Source of the DNA: MGIIb-O5 sp036154155
GTDB lineage: Archaea > Thermoplasmatota > Poseidoniia > Poseidoniales > Thalassarchaeaceae
Direction: 5' to 3'
DNA length: 10,113 nucleotides
NCBI GenBank assembly: GCA_036154155.1
Contig: JAYZLP010000019.1
Span: 1-10,113, forward strand
The notes under the pieces are model-generated. The model saw only the letters and a program-made list of their open reading frames with translations, was not told where the DNA came from and made no database searches. Numbering within the stretch: position 1 is the stretch's first letter; each line of letters starts with the position of its first letter. The position numbers were made by a program, and so were the translations under genes. Shown here piece after piece: positions 1-3,878 of this stretch.

Positions 1-592
1 TGAAACCGATGACATAGAGTCTCTGAGGAACACGATTTTCAATTTCTTCAGTGATGACGCCTCAATCCCAGATTCGGGAACTCCTTACTACGGGTACGGC
101 GGGGCCGTGAAGTGCCTGTCGGATGGAACTGGTGACGTCGCCTTCGCAAAGGACAGCACCGTCGACTCTTACTGCAACAACGATGCGCCAGAGGACAATG
201 AGGACTGGTGCCTCGAGATTGACCAATACGTTGCATTGCCGGCCTTCGGAAAGGCTCCGAGCCACCCGGTCATGTACAATCCGTCAATGCTGGACGTACA
301 AACGAGAACTGCAATACTTAATGCGTTGATGTCGTTAAATTATGAGACCTATGTCGAGAATTACACAGCTATGGGCAGCACGTACACTGGATGCTACGAC
401 ATTACATCTCATGTAATTGACGAGACATCCCCTAGAAATGCCTGCGGATCGGAAATATTGGCAAATGTTCTGAACACACCCGCATTGGTCAGAGTGACTT
501 CCCAGGAGCATCTGGGGAGCTATTCGGATTTGATTAGCAATATCCCGGGAATTTCGAATTACTTCGGAGATAAGTACGACATCGAAGGATGA
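1..592 (+). CDS. phnD: PhnD/transferrin-family ABC transporter substrate-binding protein (C-terminal part, 5' truncated)
   Basis: The reading frame is open from base 2 to the TGA at 590-592 and gives 196 residues without a start, so the N-terminal part lies outside the window. It should be the extracytoplasmic solute receptor (type II periplasmic-binding fold) of the importer encoded by the next two genes. Visible residues 29-38 read YYGYGGAVKC, followed by GDVAFAKDSTV (44-54) and APSHPV (85-90). These closely resemble the transferrin strings GYxGAFxCL, GDVAFVKHxTV and (V/A)PxHxVV, which contain the Tyr and His iron ligands of transferrin lobes. The stretch around DVQTRTAILNALMSLN (98-113) resembles the C-terminal helix region of PhnD proteins. 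Six cysteines (38, 58, 70, 131, 148 and none after 160, i.e. five clearly spaced plus context) suit an exported disulfide-bonded protein. The substrate could be phosphonate, phosphate/phosphite or ferric iron; the sequence does not decide. Codon use is somewhat richer in AT than in gpsA. Confidence 0.85.
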   Translation, partial: ETDDIESLRNTIFNFFSDDASIPDSGTPYYGYGGAVKCLSDGTGDVAFAKDSTVDSYCNNDAPEDNEDWCLEIDQYVALPAFGKAPSHPVMYNPSMLDVQTRTAILNALMSLNYETYVENYTAMGSTYTGCYDITSHVIDETSPRNACGSEILANVLNTPALVRVTSQEHLGSYSDLISNIPGISNYFGDKYDIEG

Positions 593-613
593 GTATCACA
601 AGTTGGCGGGGGT

Positions 614-1453
614 GTGGCACACCCAATATCAGTGAATTCGGCATCATCAGCAAGTTCATCGCCCCCGTCAACACCAAATACAGGTTTAGGTCCACCTAAA
701 GTAGGGGGGCTCTTAGTGAACGGTGAAGATTTGGCCACGAAAGAGGGTGTGCATGGGCCAATAATCAGATTACAGAATATTGTGATTGGATACGAATCGG
801 AAGACCCCCTGGTGAAGATCCCTAATCTGGAAATTTCCCCCGGTGAGATAGTAGCTATTGCAGGGCCATCAGGCGTCGGAAAAACCACTCTTCTAAGGAC
901 CATCGCAGGTCTGGTAAAACCACTGTCTGGAACTGTCGAAGTCTGTGGCAAAGTCAACCCAACCCTCCCTTCAAGGGGAGAGGTTGGCTATGTCCCACAG
1001 CGCTTAGGGCTAATCAGGCATGCAAGCGTAATGCACAACGTGATGCTCGGGGCAAATGCAGGCCATAAGCCACATTGGTATTTCCCCCCGTCCTCAATAG
1101 CCAAGGAGAATGCATTGGAGGCGATATCATCAATGGGATTGATGGACAAGATTGGAGAGCCAGTGAGAAGGCTATCTGGCGGGCAGCAGCGGAGGGTGGC
1201 TACTGCCCGAACGCTGGCTCAGTCACCAAAACTCATCATGGCAGACGAGTTTCTGAGTGAGTTGGACGAGGAGACCATGCAAACAGTTCTCGGTTCAGTG
1301 GTTGATTATGTTAGGTCCAGTGGCGCAGCCTTGTTAGTCGTTGAGCATGATATCTCTAGGGCCAAATCAATGGCAGATCGACTTTTGGTGATTGACGATG
1401 GAAGGGTCAACCCATTCATTACCGAGACCACAGCAATGGAGGTCAAGGTTTGA
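614..1453 (+). CDS. phnC: PhnC-type ABC transporter ATP-binding protein
   Basis: This is the cytoplasmic ATPase that powers the importer encoded by its neighbours. Numbered from the GTG at 614 (279 residues): Walker A GPSGVGKTT at 84-92, Q-loop Gln129 in YVPQR, signature LSGGQQRR at 188-195, Walker B LIMADE at 207-212, D-loop SELD at 215-218, switch His245. HNVMLGANAG followed by an aromatic HWYF segment (141-157) matches the place where PhnC proteins have HNVLxGRLG followed by a Trp-containing segment. The first ~47 residues are Ser/Pro/Gly-rich and not part of the fold; a usual family start would lie near residue 48. In-frame GTG codons at 716 (preceded by GGGGGG at 704-709) and 749 are alternative starts, so the N-terminus is uncertain. 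The gene begins 21 nt after the binding-protein stop and its stop overlaps the permease start. Confidence 0.93.
   Translation: MAHPISVNSASSASSSPPSTPNTGLGPPKVGGLLVNGEDLATKEGVHGPIIRLQNIVIGYESEDPLVKIPNLEISPGEIVAIAGPSGVGKTTLLRTIAGLVKPLSGTVEVCGKVNPTLPSRGEVGYVPQRLGLIRHASVMHNVMLGANAGHKPHWYFPPSSIAKENALEAISSMGLMDKIGEPVRRLSGGQQRRVATARTLAQSPKLIMADEFLSELDEETMQTVLGSVVDYVRSSGAALLVVEHDISRAKSMADRLLVIDDGRVNPFITETTAMEVKV
1438..1443 (+). promoter_or_regulatory. Shine-Dalgarno site for phnE
   Basis: GGAGGT lies 6 nt before the TTG at 1450, inside the last codons of phnC. It supports the TTG start and coupled translation at the 4-nt TTGA overlap. Confidence 0.75.
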
Positions 1454-2358
1454 GGGCTGCCATTAATGCAACTAGGATGGGCCTAGCCTCTCTACTGGTA
1501 GTCCTACTCTCTTTGTTAATAATGGATGGAATGGTGGACGATTGGGGAAGGCTATCCGGAGGTCTCGACAACCTCGTAGTCTTCTTCCACCAGTCGCTCT
1601 GGCCACCAGATTGGAGCGTTATCGAGCCACAGGCATATCCCGTATGCACGGTCCACCCCGCTTTCGACTTCACCTGCTCTACTGCCTGGATTGGCATGAT
1701 CGAGACGTTAAAAATCGCGTTTGTTTCCACCGTCTTCGGAATGATAATTTCACTACCACTCTCACTTCTAGCCGCTAGAAACCTCAATCCCAAATGGATT
1801 TCATACACATCAAGGTTCATCCTATCTGCCTCCAGGAGCCTTCCCAGCATAATCTGGGCCATTTTCTTCGTCATCCTGATTGGATTCGGGCCTTTGTCTG
1901 GAGCTCTGGCTATGACTGTATACACGGTTGGATACTTGGGCAAACTGCAGTACGAGTCCATCGAGGGGATGAGCAAGACCCCTTTGTACGCGTCTGATGC
2001 CATGGGGCTTTCAAAATTCGAGACCGCAGTTAATGTTGTAATTCCTGAGTGCGCAAATGACCTCATATCCCATGCAATTTTCATGTTCGAATACAACTTC
2101 AGACATGGCACAATAATAGGGATAGTGGGGGCTGGAGGAATTGGTTACTACATCAATCTGTATCTCAAGTTCCTACAATATGACAAGGTAATTGCATACC
2201 TAATCATCATCTTCGCCGTAGTCATAATACTGGACATGATATCGATATATGCAAGGTCATTCTTCAATGAGGAAGGGGACTCCTCGGCCCCCTCATGGTT
2301 CGGGGTTTTCATCCCCGAGATTCTGACCTCAGGACTCAGAAGACTTCGTGGGCAATGA
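1450..2358 (+). CDS. phnE: PhnE-type ABC transporter permease
   Basis: Inner-membrane permease (binding-protein-dependent transport family) of the importer, 302 residues, TTG start chosen for the strong SD and the TTGA overlap with phnC. A first hydrophobic segment lies at about 11-27, then an extracytoplasmic stretch with two cysteines (66, 76). The conserved permease core begins with ETLKIAFVSTVFG and LPLSLLAARN (85-111), as in PhnE. More membrane segments lie at about 86-108, 133-162, 205-232 and 246-265. The ATPase-coupling EAA-type loop is at about 172-200 (EGMSKTPLYASDAMG, then IPE). GIVGAGGIGYYI (224-235) is typical of PhnE. Length is slightly above the usual 260-290. The last 30 bases overlap the end of the opposing small gene at 2329-2577. 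Substrate as uncertain as for the binding protein. Confidence 0.93.
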   Translation: MRAAINATRMGLASLLVVLLSLLIMDGMVDDWGRLSGGLDNLVVFFHQSLWPPDWSVIEPQAYPVCTVHPAFDFTCSTAWIGMIETLKIAFVSTVFGMIISLPLSLLAARNLNPKWISYTSRFILSASRSLPSIIWAIFFVILIGFGPLSGALAMTVYTVGYLGKLQYESIEGMSKTPLYASDAMGLSKFETAVNVVIPECANDLISHAIFMFEYNFRHGTIIGIVGAGGIGYYINLYLKFLQYDKVIAYLIIIFAVVIILDMISIYARSFFNEEGDSSAPSWFGVFIPEILTSGLRRLRGQ

Positions 2359-2577
2359 ATCAGCGGCAATCCTGATGGCGCCATCGTCGTAGGAAATTTG
2401 AATCAGGTCAGGGACCTTGTTGGTCAAGGCGGAGAGCGCCTCGTAGACTTCTTTTTCAGGGATCTTGAAAGCCTCAGCGGCACGCTTCGTTGACCACGGC
2501 ACCTCGATGAAGTTAGACGCTGAAATCCACTTCAGAAGCCTAGCCTCGAACTCGGTCAGTAGGTCCTCAGCAGCCAT
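2329..2577 (-). CDS. small winged-helix-like protein of unknown function
   Basis: This 82-residue protein starts at an ATG (2577-2575 on the minus strand) preceded by GGAGG (2587-2591) with a 9-nt spacer; an upstream in-frame TTG at 2613 would add 12 basic residues but lacks such a site. The pattern is helix (residues 4-21), a short helix-turn-helix-like stretch with KRAAEAFKIPEKEVYEALSAL (31-51), then a strand-turn-strand DLIQISYDDGAIRIAAD (57-73) that could be a wing. This resembles a minimal wHTH domain, but I do not recognise a named family. It lies just downstream of gpsA on the same strand (stop at 2623) and is probably co-transcribed with it. It is convergent with phnE and overlaps its 3' end by 30 bp. 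A regulatory role is only a guess. Confidence 0.6.
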   Translation of the reverse strand: MAAEDLLTEFEARLLKWISASNFIEVPWSTKRAAEAFKIPEKEVYEALSALTNKVPDLIQISYDDGAIRIAADSLPTKSSES

Positions 2578-2586
2578 GCTTCTCGT

Positions 2587-2591
2587 CCTCC
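2587..2591 (-). promoter_or_regulatory. Shine-Dalgarno site of the small winged-helix-like gene
   Basis: The minus strand reads GGAGG here, 9 nt before the ATG at 2577. It favours that start over the TTG at 2613 and supports the ORF being real. Confidence 0.5.
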
Positions 2592-2622
2592 GGCTACGTT
2601 GTGGACAAATCAACCTATGTGG

Positions 2623-3633
2623 TCAGACGGCATTTCCCTCGACCATTCTCCTTACAGCTTGGTCTGCGTCAATATTTCCATCTAGTAAATCCCCTAGGGC
2701 TTCAATGAAAGGCGTCTCAACGCCAAGTTTGGGCGCCCTGTTGAGGAACATCCGAGTGGCCCTTACCCCCTCTGCTACCATGTGCATCTCCTCGAGAGAC
2801 TCGTCTAGGGTCTTACCCGACCCCAATTTCTCTCCTAGGGTCCGGTTCCTGCTCCTTGGGCTGGTTGCAGTAACGTAGAGGTCGCCGATTCCAGCCGGCC
2901 CAAATGCAGTGGCGCTGTCTGCCCCCATTGCTTCCAGGAGCCTTATCCCCTCGCTGAATCCAGTGAGGACTAGGGCCGCCTTGAGATTGTCCCCCCCTAT
3001 TGTTTCCTTGAGACCGTCAACCAAGCCACATGCAAGAGCGACGCAGTTCTTGTACGCACCCCAGAGTTCCGCCCCATTAGGGTCATTCCCGGGAGTGAGA
3101 ATCAAGGTCTCCGTAGAGAGCCTCTGAGCTAGCCTCTCAGCGACGCTGCTATCATGGCAGGCCACCACCGCACTGGTGATCACACCCCTAGCAACCTCTG
3201 GGGCTATTGTGGGCCCAGTCAGGACGATGACAGGATTTGACTTGCCCGAGTCCCCCAGCCTCCCCTCAATCGCATCAGAGATTAGTCCTGAGCCGCCCTC
3301 GTCGATCGGGGCAAGGCCCTTGGCCAGGTCTAGGATGACGTGGGACGGCCTCAGGTGTGGAACTAGGTCGTCCACCACCGATAGGATGACCTCACTTGGG
3401 AGCGCCAGTACGAGGATCTCACAGCTCTCGGTGATGTCGGAAAGCTCCATCGTAACCTGAAGGTCGGGCATGTGATGCCCATCGAGGTACTTCCTGTTAA
3501 TCCCATCAGTCATTATCGACTCATAGACCTCCTTCTCAACTGTCCAACCGAGCACGTTGTGACCGTCGTTGCACCATATGTGGGCCAAGGCTGTGCCCCA
3601 GTTGCCAAGCCCAATCACCCCTATACGTGCCAT
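2623..3633 (-). CDS. gpsA: NAD(P)H-dependent sn-glycerol-3-phosphate dehydrogenase
   Basis: This cytoplasmic enzyme reduces dihydroxyacetone phosphate to sn-glycerol-3-phosphate, the backbone precursor of bacterial-type glycerolipids. The 336-residue length is normal for GpsA. The Rossmann nucleotide motif GxGNWGTALA is at 8-17, LALPSE at 76-81, DLAKGL at 102-107 (Lys105), and LTGPTIAPEVARG at 138-150 corresponds to the usual LSGPSFAxEVA. The catalytic lysine is Lys195 in GAYKN, followed by GLVDGL and GDNLKAAL (203-221). GPAGIGDLYVTATSPRSRN (245-263) is the C-terminal substrate-site signature. The ATG at 3633 gives the canonical N-terminus ARIGVIGLGNWG; GAGG at 3644-3647 (minus strand) lies 10 nt upstream. 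The next gene downstream on the same strand is the small wHTH-like protein. Archaea normally make glycerol-1-phosphate (EgsA), so this gene is informative about lineage. Confidence 0.97.
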   Translation of the reverse strand: MARIGVIGLGNWGTALAHIWCNDGHNVLGWTVEKEVYESIMTDGINRKYLDGHHMPDLQVTMELSDITESCEILVLALPSEVILSVVDDLVPHLRPSHVILDLAKGLAPIDEGGSGLISDAIEGRLGDSGKSNPVIVLTGPTIAPEVARGVITSAVVACHDSSVAERLAQRLSTETLILTPGNDPNGAELWGAYKNCVALACGLVDGLKETIGGDNLKAALVLTGFSEGIRLLEAMGADSATAFGPAGIGDLYVTATSPRSRNRTLGEKLGSGKTLDESLEEMHMVAEGVRATRMFLNRAPKLGVETPFIEALGDLLDGNIDADQAVRRMVEGNAV

Positions 3634-3726
3634 GAGCCGCTGGCCTCACGTCCCGGTTAAGACCCTATTGCGCAAGTGGTCGAGCCTACGTTGACTTCTT
3701 GACCAAAGAGCGACACGGCGGGGTAA
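3634..3726. other. intergenic region between gpsA and tRNA-Leu
   Basis: A 93-base gap that must hold the upstream sequence of gpsA (minus strand) and of the tRNA (plus strand). I see only the GAGG ribosome-binding candidate for gpsA and no convincing TATA box on either strand. Confidence 0.5.
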
Positions 3727-3811
3727 GCAGGGGTACCCGAGTGGTCAAAGGGGCTGGGTTTAGGTCCCAGTGCGTAGTGCTTCGCAGGTTCAAATCCTGT
3801 CCCCTGCACCA
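3727..3811 (+). tRNA. tRNA-Leu (anticodon UAG), CCA encoded
   Basis: Class II tRNA read directly from the sequence. Acceptor GCAGGGG (3727-3733) pairs fully with CCCCTGC (3801-3807). D-stem CCC/GGG is at 3736-3738 and 3750-3752. Anticodon stem CTGGG/CCCAG (3754-3758, 3766-3770) encloses loop TTTAGGT, anticodon TAG at 3761-3763, which reads CUA Leu codons. The extended variable region (3771-3783) is followed by a T-arm with stem GCAGG/CCTGT around TTCAAAT (3784-3800). Discriminator A3808 is followed by encoded CCA (3809-3811). No intron. It lies between divergently oriented gpsA and the acidic surface protein gene. Confidence 0.97.
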
Positions 3812-3844
3812 TTCCATCCTTAACCAGCGAAGTTTGCCGCCACA

Positions 3845-3855
3845 TACTTGATAAG
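3845..3855 (+). promoter_or_regulatory. possible archaeal TATA-like element upstream of the acidic surface protein
   Basis: TACTTGATAAG is the only AT-rich stretch between the tRNA and the ATG at 3879. Its centre lies about 28 nt before the ATG, the distance expected if transcription starts at or just before the start codon (leaderless or nearly so). No SD motif precedes the ATG, which fits. The match to the TATA consensus is weak. Confidence 0.35.
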
Positions 3856-3878
3856 AGCCCTTTCTCGTCCTAGACACA

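Noticed and set aside
1443..2111. 222-codon minus-strand ORF opposite phnE
   Set aside because: It lies entirely antisense to a well-supported permease and its composition has no domain-like features.
2578..2613. TTG at 2613 as start of the small winged-helix-like gene
   Set aside because: It adds a basic 12-residue stretch without a ribosome-binding site, whereas the ATG at 2577 is preceded by GGAGG at a workable distance.
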